Origin: Atrina japonica
Taxonomy: Eukaryota; Mollusca; Bivalvia; Pterioida; Pinnidae
DNA length: 64,000 bases
Direction: 5' to 3'
Assembly (NCBI GenBank): GCA_030159075.1
Contig: BROG01000970.1
Span: 1-64,000, forward strand
Shown here one piece after another: positions 12,421 to 25,118 of the stretch. Each line of letters starts with the position of its first letter. The stretch's first letter is position 1. A model generated the notes under the pieces. The model saw nothing but the letters and a program-made list of their open reading frames with translations. It was not told the DNA's origin and did not search any database. The translations under genes and the position numbers were made by a program.

Positions 12421-13040
12421 TTTAATCTTTATGCTGTCATATGGAACTGTTTGACAAAATTATTCAGCCTATATTGTTATATGGCTGTGAATTTGGGGTT
12501 TTTCTAATATATCAATATTTGAAAAGATACATCTAAAATTCTGCAAACATATATTAAAACGTTAATAACAAAACTCCAAATGCTATGGTTTATGTTCGGA
12601 GAACTTGGTAGACATTCCACATTATTAACATCAAAGTCAGAATGAATATCGTTCTGGTCAAAAATACATTTTTCAAATGATAATAAAATATCAATATTGC
12701 TATATAGACTAATTCGAAGTCAATCATTACCATGGGTAAATTGTATCAAAAATATTTTTTAAAATGAGTGTGGGCTGACATATTTATGGGACAGTCCAAA
12801 ATATATGCAATAAAATGTGGTTTTAAAAACTGAGGTACACAGAATTTTATTTGATCATTATTTACAAAACTGGAGAAGTACTGTTTATAACGCTCCAAAG
12901 TGTATCAATTATCGAATATTTAAAGATGAGTTAAAGTTTGAGAAACTATTTAGATTTGTTATCAAATAAACAAGCAAAACTTCTTTGTAAAATTTCGAAC
13001 TGTAATCTAAAATTACCTATCGAATTGGGTCGATGGTCTA

Positions 13041-13292
13041 ATGTTCAGAGAGAAAATAGGGTATGTACTCCTCTGCAATTTAAATACAATCGGAGATGAA
13101 TTTCATTACTTGTTTGTCTGTACAGATGGAGAAATATGTAACTCCAGAAATAGATACTTACCACATAAATACACTACTCGACCTAACGTTCATAAATTCA
13201 AAGAATTATTCCAATCATCAAACGCATATTTACTCAGGAAAATTTCAAAATTTATTGAGTGCATAAAAGAGGAGTTTGGTCCTCCGGGTTAA
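13041..13292 (+). pseudogene. LINE ORF2 C-terminal fragment
   Basis: 83 codons ending EEFGPPG. GDEFHYLFVCTDGEICNSRN and RPNVHKFKELFQS are typical of the last segment of CR1-like ORF2, with HYLFVC representing the usual H...C zinc-knuckle end. Confidence 0.7.
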
Positions 13293-13400
13293 ACGACCCG
13301 TAATTACTAATTTATTTTTCTGTGTACGCATGCGATGTATTAATCTATCGAAACTTACATTTTGTATATCTTCTCTACAATGTATCCTATTACGTTTATG

Positions 13401-13455
13401 AGAATAAAATTGTCATTGTCATTGTCATTGTCATTGTCATTGTGTCATTGTCACT
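13401..13455 (+). repeat. (ATTGTC)n LINE tail
   Basis: About eight hexamer units attgtc/cattgt with one interruption, right after the LINE's gagaataaa. Confidence 0.88.
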
Positions 13456-13967
13456 TTTGAAACCTTGATGCTTTTATAAGCAAACACCAAAGTTCCAGAA
13501 GCTTCTATACATCTGTGCAACATACAAATATAGATTTTATCAAAATCGATCAAAACCTAATCTTTAATAACCAAAAACTAGTATAATTTTAATACATTAT
13601 ATTATTTAACATTGCAATCCATTGTTTACTAAGGATGATAATGACAAAAGTGGACATTTATAACTTCGCAGCTACAATTTTTGCTCAAAAAAATGTTGAT
13701 AAGTTGATTATCCGAAATAGTATATTTAATTATCAAGGCTAATTTCAATCTTGAATTTGGAATTTCTATTATTCACTTTCATAATTATACCTAAAATAAC
13801 TATCAACATTATTTATGTAGCCGAATTACAAAATCACTTACTTTAGCTGCCCGTATTTCCAAATTGTATGTATGTACACAACATTTATTATTCCAAGGCA
13901 CACCAATATCATCATTTATATAATTTCGTATAAAGTATTTTCTCCCGTACCTCATATTGTTACACAG

Positions 13968-14184
13968 CATAGGCGTCGGAAGCAAATTGAAAGTGGGGGG
14001 CTAAACCAACTTAAAACACACACACGCCAGAAGTGGGGGGGGCTACTTCCAACTTAAAACACACACACACGCCAGAAACGTCTTGGGGCTAAGCCCCAAT
14101 TTTCAACACCTATGCCTATCTTTGCTAAAAAGTGGGGAGGCTAAGCCCCCCTAGCCCCCCCCCCCCCCGGCTCCGACGCCTATG
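13968..14184. mobile_element. MITE with cataggcgtcgga ends and a CACAG target duplication
   Basis: Left cataggcgtcgg and right ccgacgcctatg are inverted, flanked by CACAG at 13963-13967 and 14185-14189. Inside are an inverted gggggctaa/ttagcccc theme and a poly-C run. Related sequence at 21300-21436 and a fragment at 25660-25708. Confidence 0.8.
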
Positions 14185-14192
14185 CACAGTAT

Positions 14193-14290
14193 AATGTGTT
14201 ATTAACCCCATACTGTAAAATGTGCTTTAACTTGTTCCCAATAAACAACTTAGCACAACATAACTGCGTTGATGTTCCATCAACTCGTAA
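14193..14290. repeat. Dispersed repeat C, right half of a split copy
   Basis: actgtaaaatgtgctt and gttcccaataaacaactt, ending catcaactcg, match 51840-51927. Separated from its left half by 3.7 kb of inserted LINE and MITE. Confidence 0.7.
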
Positions 14291-15176
14291 AAATAGTATA
14301 TAGCAAAATAAAATGAAAATAGAATAACAGGATATGTAAATATCGCCATTGTTGTAGGACTATATTTGCACCGGTCCAAGCCATGCCTCTATCATATTGA
14401 AAATTTTGAATTTACTGTTTGGGTGTAAATTCAAAATTTACAACTTGACAACCCAGTAAATTCAAAATTTACAACATGACACCTCCTAGAAATTTTCAAT
14501 TTTAAAAGCCCAAAAAGAATTAATTCTCTCCCATCAGTCTTTATGTTCCGCCGATCTCCGATTTCTCCATTAACGCCTGAATGCATTTACTGTAAAAGTG
14601 TGTCAACCGGAAATTACTGATACTAGAGCATCATGGGATTTGTTTATCTTTACATGTGGCGCAAAAAGTAGGAGTTAGAAATTGTTTGTAAACATGTGCA
14701 GTGAAACAAAAATCACGTTTATATTTGAATTATAAAGTTGTATTTATCTTCTAAAAGTCAAAGACATTAAATAATTGTGGTTCTTTCTCAGAAGTATTGA
14801 GTGCGCATCCTCAACTAGATAATCGTCTCTGATTGGTCTGATTGGTCTGTACAGTTTGTACAGAGCTCAATTTGTACAGAGGTGACGAGTCCAGTGAACA
14901 TGTTGCCTTCAAGCCCTCGAGAAACGATAGTGGATAGAGGGCGCTGTAGTTACTCGAGTTAACCCATTGCTCACAGATTTTTCCTTCGTTTTAACAGGGA
15001 ATGATTTCCTTGTCAACCCCTATGGTATTGACAAGCTACACGCGCTATGACGTCACAATGCAATTTATTTTGCATGGTGTCTGTGGCATCAGCGATTTAT
15101 ATATCGCTGGTGGCATATAAAGGCCTACCTGTATTTAAAACATGCGAAATAAAATTATCAACCTCAACTTTGAGGC

Positions 15177-15266
15177 TATGACAAAGGAATCTCAGTCCTC
15201 GTGATCGGTAAGCCTCGGGTTCGTCATTCAAGAATCTTACCCTCGGATTGAGATTCCTTTGTCATA
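15177..15266. repeat. Inverted repeat, 19-bp arms
   Basis: tatgacaaaggaatctcag and ttgagattcctttgtcata (one G/A mismatch) flank a 52-bp loop; caatccgagggtaag-like segments inside also pair with tcggtaagcctcgg. Confidence 0.65.
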
Positions 15267-15429
15267 CCCCCACAGTAGGCATATATTCTATTATTCACAT
15301 TGCAACTCGATTTTATCCCAAATAATGCATAAAATTGACACTTATTATCAGCGATATATAAAGCTATCGCTGTTATTATTTACTTAAATAATTTGAGTTT
15401 CAACAAACAAAAATATTACAACAGAAATA

Positions 15430-15640
15430 CAAGAGGTTTCTAGATAAATTTTGATATTTAAAAGTTTTTGGAAGCCTTTAATTTTTTGATTAAGTCTAGG
15501 ATTTCTTTAATTTTAATTTTAAAAGCTCTGAGAGGACTTTTCTGGCTTCAGGACACTAAAGCCATTTTCTTTTTTAAAGTCAATTTTAAGGGGGCGTGCG
15601 CCCCGATGAACCCTCTAAATCCGCCAATAACTTTCATAGG
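15430..15640. repeat. Dispersed fragment with ggggcgtgcgcccc and aatccgcca
   Basis: gggggcgtgcgcccc followed by ctaaatccgccaa resembles ends at 20290-20350, 32500-32560 and 36640; probably ends of one degraded element family. No gene. Confidence 0.4.
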
Positions 15641-15774
15641 AGGATTCAGATCATATCATATTTATCTGTATGACAAAACGTTTACCATTTATGCTTAACA
15701 AAAGTCACAAAATATGTCATGGACCAAAAGTATTCCTCGGGGAAATGAGCCAGAGGTTACCGACACGGTATACG

Positions 15775-16014
15775 GTGTTGCTGTATTGTTGTGTTAACGA
15801 CCGACACAAGAATCCTTCACTCATATGAGACGTCTCTGATGCTTTAAAGTTTGGCCTATGCTCGGCACTTACGGCCATTGAGCAGTGAGGTTCTTCAATG
15901 TGCCGGCACAGTAGACTTACGTGACACGGGACAAGAAATCCGAACAGCCTCTGGTTAGACTCTCACGACCTCACGATCAAAAGTCGAGCGCGCTACCGAC
16001 TGAGTCAGGCCGTC
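15775..16014 (-). mobile_element. SINE family 2, diverged copy
   Basis: On the minus strand, matches 63159-63420: gagcgcgctaccgactgag, acttacggccattgag and tgtgttaacg at the 3' end. No clear target duplication. Confidence 0.75.
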
Positions 16015-16750
16015 TTACGGTACACGTAGTCCGAAGGCCAGTTATTCTGAAGGCCCGTTATTCCGAAGGCTCGTTACTCTGAAGAACCGTTATTCTGAAG
16101 ACCTGTTTCTCCAAAAATGCGCTTGTTTCAGGGGTGGCTCCAGGAATTTTCAAAAAGGGGCGTATATTTTTATTTGAGGGTGTAAAGACGCCATACGCGT
16201 AGTCAAAATCCAAAACATACAACACCAGAATGTATTCAGGATTTCCAGTTGGAGAGAAGGAAAAGTATATCGCCTTCGCCGAGCGCAGCAGGCGCGGATT
16301 TTTTCGGTAATTTATTTTTATCAATTTCCCAACATTTTATAATATATATAACAATCAATAATAGATAAAAGTATGATGATAAATTTAAGTTTTGGTCTGT
16401 TTTGTCTATTTTGTATAAAAAAGTAAAATCCGTGTAACCTGGAGTTGGAGTCTTGTGAACCCTTTCTTGACCTGGACGAGTTTAATTTTAGGTAATAAAG
16501 CATGACATTAAAATTACACTGGCTAGAGTAATCGTTCCTACTTGTCACCATTCACAAGAAAGTATCCAGTGAGGAATAAAAAGTTTTTCCCGTGCAGCTT
16601 GTCATAACCGAAAAGTGAGTAGAATCATCCGTATGATAATCAAAAGGTTACTCCTCCCCGCCATCTTTTAAAATATGTGAATCGGACAATACATATAAAC
16701 TTATTGCTCAAGAACTCTTAAGTACGTGGGAAATGCCGGTGTCTCGATGA

Positions 16751-16752
16751 TA

Positions 16753-16839
<87 letters not shown>

Positions 16840-16849
16840 TTATCTATCG

Positions 16850-16880
<31 letters not shown>

Positions 16881-16913
16881 CTATCTATCTATCTATCTAT
16901 CTATCTATCCTTC

Positions 16914-16970
<57 letters not shown>

Positions 16971-16974
16971 CTTC

Positions 16975-17007
<33 letters not shown>

Positions 17008-17040
17008 CTTCCTATCTATCTATCTATCTATCTATCTATA
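16751..17040. repeat. (TATC)n microsatellite, about 290 bp
   Basis: Nearly pure TATC with tgtc and ccttcc interruptions; the Ser-Ile-Tyr-Leu reading frame over it is a repeat artefact. Confidence 0.95.
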
Positions 17041-17156
17041 CACATGTATATATACGTGTCAGTGGTGTTGCCCATTTGGGGGATGTTACAAGTCGCCATG
17101 AGCGTGAAAATGGTGTGTTCTTCATGCAGGTGTAGGAAGCAAATCAAAAGGTGGAT

Positions 17157-17322
17157 TTAAAAGGGGTTAGAACTTTACTTAAAATTGCTTATGCAAGACA
17201 TACCTCAAGTATGAGGTATGCCTTGCATAAACAATTTTAAATAAAGTTTAACTTTCAATTTTTAAATTATAAACAAGTTTAATTCATGTCACCAGTCTCA
17301 AACCTAACCCCTTTTAAAACCA
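17157..17322. repeat. Foldback repeat
   Basis: The outer arms aaaaggggttag and ctaacccctttt and the inner arms aaattgcttatgcaag and cttgcataaacaattt are both inverted; gacatacctca/tgaggtatg forms the tip. Confidence 0.75.
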
Positions 17323-17352
17323 CCAAACTCTAGTTTAGTTCGAGTTTAGTTC

Positions 17353-17854
17353 CTCAAAAATGTCTGCATTTTTTTTCAAACTGCACTTAGCCTGTCTCAA
17401 ATGTAACAGTTTGATACCTCCTGGTTTAATGGAGTGGTTTTTTTGCGCATTGTTCTCGATCATCTCTTTCAAGTTGCAGTGGTGTAAATCTTAAATAAAG
17501 TTGCCGAGCGAGGCAAACCGCGAAAACTTTGGAAATTTGTCTTTAATTTTGACTTTTTATCGAAAAATGATAGGTTTTACACCTATTTTATCCACTTTAG
17601 GCGGCACTCTATTCCTCATCACTGCACATATTTCTAAGTGTTGGATTAATTGTGAGGCAATATTTCATTCGGGGTATGGCTTCTTTATCGTTAAAAATAT
17701 CGCGGACAATTTCAGGACGACTTCTGCCCGAATGCGGCCGTTAAACCATTGTGTATACAAAAACAAGACGAGAATAATGCGTAAAAATCCCCACTAAAAT
17801 CAGGGGGTATCAAACTGTTACATTTGAGACATGCTCAGTGCAGTCATTTTTGAG
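17353..17854. mobile_element. MITE with about 90-bp terminal inverted repeats
   Basis: Left ctcaaaaatgtctgca and ctgtctcaaatgtaacagtt are mirrored at 17768-17854 (aactgttacatttgagaca, then tgcagtcatttttgag). The interior (cgaaaatgataggttttaca) resembles sequence at 9540 and 30580. No transposase. Confidence 0.8.
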
Positions 17855-18280
17855 CGGAACCCGGTATCCGCTTCGCTCTAGTTGAGTGGCATATTGATTG
17901 TAAACATGGGCATTGTGAGTAAAAATATGGTGTATTAGTATACTCACGATACAAATAAAGGGTAAATCTTAGAAAACATAAACATACTGATGAAAGGGAT
18001 CGCAGTGAGGGTTCGAAGACAGGGTCCCGTCCTACACTTGGGAGTCGTAACCCTGTCTTCTATACAATGTCTTGTTGTCGAAAACCTTGTATTTTTCGGC
18101 TACCGGTGTTGCCAAAAACAAAAAATAATAGTAACAACCTATTTCCAACAGAAGCAGAACGAAGTACAGGAATTAAAGACAGATAAAAAACATTTGCCCA
18201 TTTTTTCGTTTGTTTAATACCATGGTTTTATTTTATTGATAGGAATGGGATTAGGCATAAGTTTTTCAAACATTATTTGT

Positions 18281-18972
18281 GTCCTGTCCCTAGTATGATA
18301 ACAAACAAAAATGCCTCACAGTTGACGTATTGTGCCCTCTCTCTAGTGTGATAATAAACAAAAATGCCTCACAGTTGAAGTATTGTGCCCTTTCTCTAGT
18401 GTGATAACAAACAAAAATGCCTCACAGTTGAAGTATTGTGCCCTCTCTCTAGTATGATAACAAACAAAAATGCCTCACAGTTGAAGTATTGTGCCGTGAT
18501 AACAAACAAAAATGCCTCACAGTTGAAGTATTGTGTCCTCTCTCTAGTATGATAACAAACAAAAATGCCTCACAGTCGACGTATTGTGCCCTCTCTCTAG
18601 TATGATAACAAACAAAAATGCCTCACAGTTGAAGTATTGTGCCCTCTCTCTAGTATGATAACAAACAAAAATGCCTCACAGTCGACGTATTGTGCCCTCT
18701 CTCTAGTGTGATAACAAACAAAAATGCCTCACAGTTGACGAATTGTGCCCTCTCTCTAGTGTGATAACAAACAAAAATGCCTCACAGTTGACGAATTGTG
18801 CCCTCTCTCTAGTATGATAACAAACAAAAATGCCTCACAGTTGACGAATTGTGCCCTCTCTCTAGTGTGATAACAAACAAAAATGCCTCACAGTTGACGA
18901 ATTGTGCCCTCTCTCTAGTGTGATAACAAACAAAAATGCCTCACAGTCGACGTATTGGGCCCTCTCTCTAGT
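18281..18972. repeat. 53-bp minisatellite, about 13 copies
   Basis: Unit (g/a)tgataacaaacaaaaatg, cctcacagt(t/c)ga(a/c)g and (t/a)attgtgccctctctctag(t). One copy at 18496 is shortened. Variant sites alternate among units, suggesting higher-order duplication. Confidence 0.92.
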
Positions 18973-19221
18973 ATTGTCTGACAATATATATTCAGGTTCC
19001 AGTGAAACTCGAATCCGTGTTGATAATGGTGAGAGTCGGCTTCATTGTTTCGGTTTAAAACTTTTAAAAGCTATATTTGCACTAAAATGTTTTCCTGTTA
19101 GACAAATTTTCAGGTCTGGAAAACAAAATATCCATACAAAATCAATTTATTTTTACACAGTCTGTTGAATGGCACAAATGGACGAGATTAATGAAGAACT
19201 CCATTGTCAATATTTAGCTGA

Positions 19222-19328
19222 TGTACGGTTCGTTTGTTTAACGTCCCACAGACAGGAAACCAACCTGCCGTCGGCTGGACTTGGACTCATGAGTCGAGCG
19301 CGCTACCGACTGAGCCAGGCCGGCTCCT
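19222..19328 (-). mobile_element. SINE family 2, head fragment
   Basis: Minus strand: gagccggcctggctcagtcg then gtagcgcgctcgactcatga, the tRNA-like head, joined to cgtccc/gttta-type 3' sequence with the middle deleted. Confidence 0.65.
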
Positions 19329-19484
19329 GATGCATGGTGGTACTAGTATATTTAGGACACGCATTTTTCAAGTGGTAAAAGATATCTCGAATAAACGAAA
19401 CATATGTTTCAAAAATAGAATTGAATATATTTTATTACATTAAAATATTCGTATACTTCACATTTATGTCCCACATTAATTTAT

Positions 19485-19880
19485 CGTGATTATCCTGCAA
19501 TGCAGGTCCAAATTTTAGTTTTAAATTTTACTCAGGTGAACGTCAAGGATAATATGCGTTCGCCTTTTGTCGTCGTCGTGCACGTACTATGGTATACAAT
19601 TTTTATTTATATTCCATGATTAAAGCATATATAAGGTTAATTGTTGGTTCTCACTGAAATATAGAATATTTAATTTCAATGTGACATAATTGTGCAAATA
19701 TCATTTAATTTAGTAACATATGTCAATAATTGAATTTAATTGTAACATAAAATGCAGTTTGAAACTGATATTTTTGGAAAGAGTATGGTTTATTTTGTTA
19801 AGTTAATACAAAATAGATAATACTTTTCAAAGGGAAATAACTATGTATAATATATGCATAGCACAGACTTTCTGTTTTGT
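19485..19880. repeat. Dispersed repeat A, copy 2
   Basis: atcctgcaatgcaggtcca, ctcaggtgaacg, gtcgtcgtcgtg and caaagggaaataact in the same order as at 8921. Confidence 0.72.
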
Positions 19881-20639
19881 GGTATAATGGTGCCAAGACG
19901 TCGGTGCGTTCATCCTGTGAAAAGAACCGGATAATTTTGCGATCTTTACCAGATAATAAAACAAAGGGGAAATCGTATACATTAGATTTTGATTCAATGC
20001 AAATTTTGTTTACAAATAAATTTTCATATTCATACATGCTGACTGAGAACAGGCAAACGAAAATTCCTTTACACTTTAGAGAGAAACTGAACTAAAACAA
20101 CGCGTAGTCAAAAGTAATAAAATCCAAAATAGTCAGTCAAAGCTGGGGTGGATCCAGGATTTCAAGATTTCAAGGAATAATAATTGTTTTAGCGGAGCGT
20201 ATCGAGCCTGAAAAATTTAGGTAATTTAAATTTTATTATTATTAAAAATATATATATATATTAAAAAGTATAATGGTGGGAGGGGAGGATTCCAGTGGCG
20301 GATTCAAATGGAGCGGGAGTATGCCCTTTACGCCACCTCTGAATCCGCCACAGGAAACTAAATGTATTTTTAACTAGCCCAGGGACATGGTACTTTTCTT
20401 CATCAGATGAAGATGCGACTCCACTCAAACATTACCCCAAAATAAACAATCTTTTCTAATCTCAAACCACATACATCGCTAGATACAAGTATCCAATTTA
20501 AAAGGGCATTAGCTTTTTTTTTTTTCATTTTTCACTACATTGTACTTAAACTAATATTGAATAACAAAATAGAGATATACACAGGTATAAAAATTATTAA
20601 GTAATTCCACCTTCTTTCTAGTTTCATTAACATTTTCTC

Positions 20640-21020
20640 AAATTTACCCGCTTTAGCAGGTCCAAAGTTTCGAGTATAAGATACTCAGGTGAGCGATTAA
20701 ATATTATGATCACCCTCGTCGTCGTCCGAAGAATTTTAGATGCACAATTAGAATATATATATTAGGTTTAATGCAAATGAAAAGGTACTTGTTTGCACAA
20801 ACAAACGATGCATATCGATTGGCTATAGAAATTAAAAATTATATATTTTTAATTACTTAGATTTTGTTTTAATATAAATGTATTTATTGCAATCAATATT
20901 GATTAAATATGATATTTTTGGAAATATATAGATTTTATATCGTCTAAACGATATCGACCGCAGTCTAAAGATCAAAGGGAAATAACTCCAAATAACTACA
21001 TCTATGCATTACGGCAGCTG
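20640..21020. repeat. Dispersed repeat A, copy 3
   Basis: acccgctttagcaggtcca, actcaggtgagcg, tcgtcgtcgtc and caaagggaaataactcc, ending with catctatgcattacggcag. Confidence 0.72.
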
Positions 21021-21299
21021 TGAAAGTGTGTTAAATAGCCTAGTAGGCATAATACAAAATAAACGGAAGGTGATTGTAATATTTCTTACATGTATATTTC
21101 ATTTTTAGTATTTAGCTCGTAAATATTTTTAGATTAAAATAAAATTGCTTTATAAATATACTTATTACAAATTTAGACCTAAAAAATTAGTTAAATGGCG
21201 ATAAATTGAAATTCTAATTTCAGAAATTTCATCTATGAAGTCCTCGCTTTCAGTGGAACGTAACTTTAAATCCGTGCAAACAGAAATTTGGCACACAAA

Positions 21300-21436
21300 A
21301 GCTTAGCCCCCCCACTTTTTTGCAAAGATAGACATAGGTGTTAAAAATTGGGGCTTAGCCCCCAGACGTTTCTGGCGTGTGTATGTGTTTTAAGTTAGTT
21401 TAGCCCCCCACTTTCAATTTGCTTCCGACGCCTATG
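21300..21436. mobile_element. MITE related to 13968-14184, truncated, inverted
   Basis: Carries gcaaagatagacataggtgt, ttggggcttagcccccaga and gcttccgacgcctatg in inverse order to the copy at 13968. Confidence 0.75.
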
Positions 21437-21439
21437 ACA

Positions 21440-23070
21440 TGTATATATTTGTCATCTGTGAGAATAATCTTGGCCTGTCCAGCTTATTCTAAACGAGACC
21501 GAATTGCAGTGTTATGGAGGTACAGCCACGTGCCCAAAGTTTATAGACATTATTATTTTTTACTATCTATTTCATATAAAACCACTTTTTTTCAAAACAA
21601 TATTGTGCATTCATTTCTTATTGCATTTGAATAAAATTTTCACTGTTGAACAAAGAATGTTTACAAGTTTCATTGCTTATTTGGATGTAATTTCCTAATT
21701 TGTAATTTCAAAAATATGAAAATTTAAACAAAATGTCAAAATTAAATATCATAACTTTATTTACAGAAAGAAAGAATTTTCATCACAAAAATTAAACTTT
21801 CTGTTTAGAGCGATATAACCTGTCACAATGGTTATTTTTGTCCCCTGACATATAGTCGAGAATATGATAAAATGTGTGTTCAAATATATTATCAAACACG
21901 TAAAACGTTGTAAAAGATCATCTTTATTAGAATTTAAGTTTTCCCGTACCTTAAAAAATCCAGCTGTATTTCCGTATGTAGTAACCTTTTGGATAAACTC
22001 TTTCGCCATATCAAATGTACTTCGTAATTCGGTCAGGTGATCTCGTCCTTTACGCGCTCGGACTAAGTTAAAGTCGGCCGATTTTTATGTGTTTAATATC
22101 TATTTTTAAAATACAGGACGTGATTTTTATTGGAAAGTGCATATATTATGTAAAAAATATGTTTTTCAACGCTATTTTAAATACCTGAAGGAAATCGGAT
22201 GAATATATGAATAAATATATCATGTCAATAAAGGAAATTTTCCCGATCTTTTATGTTACCTTGAATGCTGACGTTGACAAAATCAAAACAATATAACTGT
22301 ATACCTCATGTTTTACACTCATGCCGCCACGTCCGGTGGAGTTGGACAGTTCATGATCATATGTGTCAAGAATGATAACGCCGAGAATGCGATGGGATCA
22401 GTTAAAAAATGGGTCGAGATCACCCGATATACCCGGCACGTGGACAATTTCAGAAACAAATGTTTTGAAACGACGAAAAAGACAAACTTTGTCTGATTTA
22501 GGTATTAAATGATGATGTACGAAAATAAAGGCAAAGGGTAATAAGAATAGAATGTATATGAACAAAAAAATAGCACGTGTTCATTGGTCACTCGGTAATC
22601 TTCGTTAAAAAAATACCCAAAGTTAATTTGCAATGCTCAAAGTATGGTGGACAAAAAATAACAGATATTACGGGTTACGTTTGGCAAGATTGCTGCAATT
22701 TTACACATGCATTTGTTATCATAACCACTAGATGGCCCCTTTGGAATATATATGAGGCAGAATATCGCATAAAATAGGCATATACATTTTTTCACCTACG
22801 ACAGCTCATATCACTTTAAATCGATGAATTTTTAATTTCTAAATCGGAAATTGAAATAAAAATATGTAATGAGACTGTATCCATTTCTCTGTTTAACAGT
22901 ATAACAAATGGATTCACAATATTTTTTGAAAAATTGTGGTTTTATATGAAATATGATAATAAAATGATAATGTCTATAAACTTTTGGCAAGTGGCTGTGA
23001 GAGCGAATACAAAACTAACATTCTCAAGTGTACGGACTTAATAGGCCGCACTGGACTATTAATAAGACCG
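21440..23070. other. No gene recognised
   Basis: AT-rich. The small open frames on both strands lack coding signature and recognisable domains. 22000-22500 is somewhat less AT-rich but contains no splice-consistent exon I could support. Confidence 0.4.
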
Positions 23071-23075
23071 CACGG

Positions 23076-23077
<2 letters not shown>

Positions 23078-23150
<73 letters not shown>

Positions 23151-23172
23151 ATATATATAGTATATATATATA
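23078..23172. repeat. (TA)n microsatellite
   Basis: TA run with single-base interruptions, directly abutting the second 183-bp MITE. Confidence 0.95.
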
Positions 23173-23176
23173 TACA

Positions 23177-23359
23177 TACAGTAAAACCTGCTATAGCAGC
23201 CACCTCTATATAAGGATCACCTGTCTATAAAGGCCAGTTTTGAAAAGTCCCTTGACTGCATACATCAACTAAATTAAACCTGTGTATAAGGGTCACCTGC
23301 ACATAAAGGTCCATATTCTCTGGTCCCGTGGGTGGCCCCTATATACAGGTTTTACTGTA
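23177..23359. mobile_element. 183-bp MITE, copy 2
   Basis: Same ends and length as 8589-8771, few internal differences (for example gcgg/gcag), again inside TA repeats on both sides. Confidence 0.85.
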
Positions 23360-23979
23360 TATATATATATATATACTGTGTATGCGTCTTATCAGCGTTA
23401 TATAAAACAGGAAATCATATTATAGCACATTTTCATTAAAATTCTGAAGCAATAAGATAAAATAATATTATTATATATATTTTTTATCAAAATAAAGACA
23501 ATAAAATGACTTTCCTTATGCGATATTCACTAAGCTGTATTAGTTTTATTTTAAACAATATTACGCATTAAACTGTGGGTTTGGAGTCTCAGTGTTTTTT
23601 GTATGCTTTAGTTAGAGGTAGACCCGTCACGAAATCGCATAGCAATTTCAATAAAATTCTGAAGCAAGAGGATAAAATCGTATTATATTATGATGTATAC
23701 CAAAATAATGATAATTAAATGAAACTTCTTAAATGATGCTCATCTAAGCTGTGTTATTTTAAATACGGGAACAATTGAACTTGGATTAAAGCTTAATTGC
23801 ATTGATAATGCTGGTGCTATGAATATATAAACGTATTATGAAATAATGTAGCAAATTTTCATCAAAATTCTGAAGCAAGAAGATAAAAATGTATCATATC
23901 ATAATTTATACCAAAATAAAGACAACTAAATGAAATTTCTTAAATGATGCTCCCCTAAGCTGTATCATTTTAAGCAGGT

Positions 23980-24330
23980 AATAATCACAGGTGATAATTA
24001 GCCAACGAAGGCCAGGTGAGGGGAATAGTTCCCCATGGCTCGACTCCGGAGGTCCTGTGTTTGATTCCGATACCGGGTCACACCAAAACATTTTAAGAAA
24101 AAATGGTAATGACTGTTCCTTAACCAAGTGCTCGGAATTCGACGTGAATGTCACGGGTCTTACAGATGACTTATTCACCCCTGAAGATACTTTTCGACAG
24201 GTGTAAGACATTGATTTATAGAAGCGTTCTTGTTTTTTAGGTGGTGATAAGTTAAACCGAGGTCCCGTGCCACGGTACGTCGGTAGGCGTGGCATATAAA
24301 AGAACACTCACTACATCGGCATCAGGCCAT
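23980..24330. repeat. Possible SINE-like mosaic
   Basis: gtcctgtgtttgattccgat looks box-B-like and gaggtcccgtgccacggta matches SINE family 2's body (gaggtcccgtgtcacag); the order suggests a diverged relative. Confidence 0.45.
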
Positions 24331-24475
24331 AGCACAGGTCAAAATGTGTGACACTTCATCTTAATCTGGTGATATAACCATAAACATGAATAAACATTGG
24401 CGGGGTATAAAACTGTCGTCAAATTCGGTATTTTGATAAATTGTTCCGGGTGTAGCTAGAACTGCGCATGCATGT

Positions 24476-24520
24476 CGATAGTCCGACGGTCCGATAGTCC
24501 GACGGTCCGATAGTCCGACA
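24476..24520. repeat. 15-bp tandem array (cgatagtccgacggt), left
   Basis: Three units. The inverse array is at 25775-25848. Confidence 0.85.
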
Positions 24521-24945
24521 GTTAAATCTCATGGCTATCAAGAGGATTAAACAGAACAAAAAGTCACTTAAATATTTGACGCAGTGTCTGCTTTGTCACC
24601 ACGCAATTTGTAATAACTTTTTAAAAGCCATCTTATTGGGCATTAAATTGGTCAAATTGTGTCTTAAGACGGTCATTCCCAAACATTTTCCCCTATTTTT
24701 AAAATAATTCTCTGATTTTGAAATTTTTATTACAAATTGTGTCGTTATTACAAATTGCGTGGTGACACTGCTTCTCTGCAGCGAGTTCATCGAAACTTGA
24801 CGGGAAGCAACTAGTTTTCTACTTATCAAATATGGCCGCACTGGCTTCTGACTGAACATGCATGGCAGGTATGCGACCCACATCCACTTGGGTTATTTTT
24901 TACTGTTTGCGCTACATGGTTTGTATTTCAAAACGGTGGACATGT

Positions 24946-25118
24946 CGTTATTTCGTTTTGTCGCCCGAAATAATGGTAATCTTCGGTTTTTTATTGGCGA
25001 AGGAGAAAAGATCACGACGATCATCGTTATGTCGGAACAATAATTAGCGGGGCGAAAAGACGACAGTTAGCGGGGCGAAAAGACGAAGATTATCGTGACG
25101 TCGGAGCAACAAAACGAA
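24946..25118. repeat. Foldback repeat with internal duplication
   Basis: atttcgttttgt on the left and acaaaacgaaat on the right; tagcggggcgaaaagacga occurs twice in tandem inside. Confidence 0.65.

Larger units (their letters stand above)
10600..13460 (+). mobile_element. CR1-like LINE remnant, plus strand, heavily decayed
   Basis: Fragments in order: pre-RT linker (10611-10970; KKPWFTVRM), KNARKSYRRALLYKKFRN, SKNPKEYWKVINSGDKSN (about 11135), an RT start, FCAFIDFQKAFDS (about 11765), a GVRQG-like turn (about 11945), the YADDTIIL catalytic motif (about 12106), and a C-terminal segment to 13292 ending FGPPG. More than ten stops and frameshifts. It closes with an (ATTGTC)n tail at 13401-13455, a common CR1/L2-type 3' end. 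It lies inside split repeat C. Confidence 0.8.

Noticed and set aside
16726..17160. 144-codon frame rich in Ser-Ile-Tyr-Leu.
   Set aside because: Translation of the (TATC)n microsatellite.
23906..24307. 133-codon minus-strand frame.
   Set aside because: Lies over SINE-like sequence; no conserved domain and no splice support.
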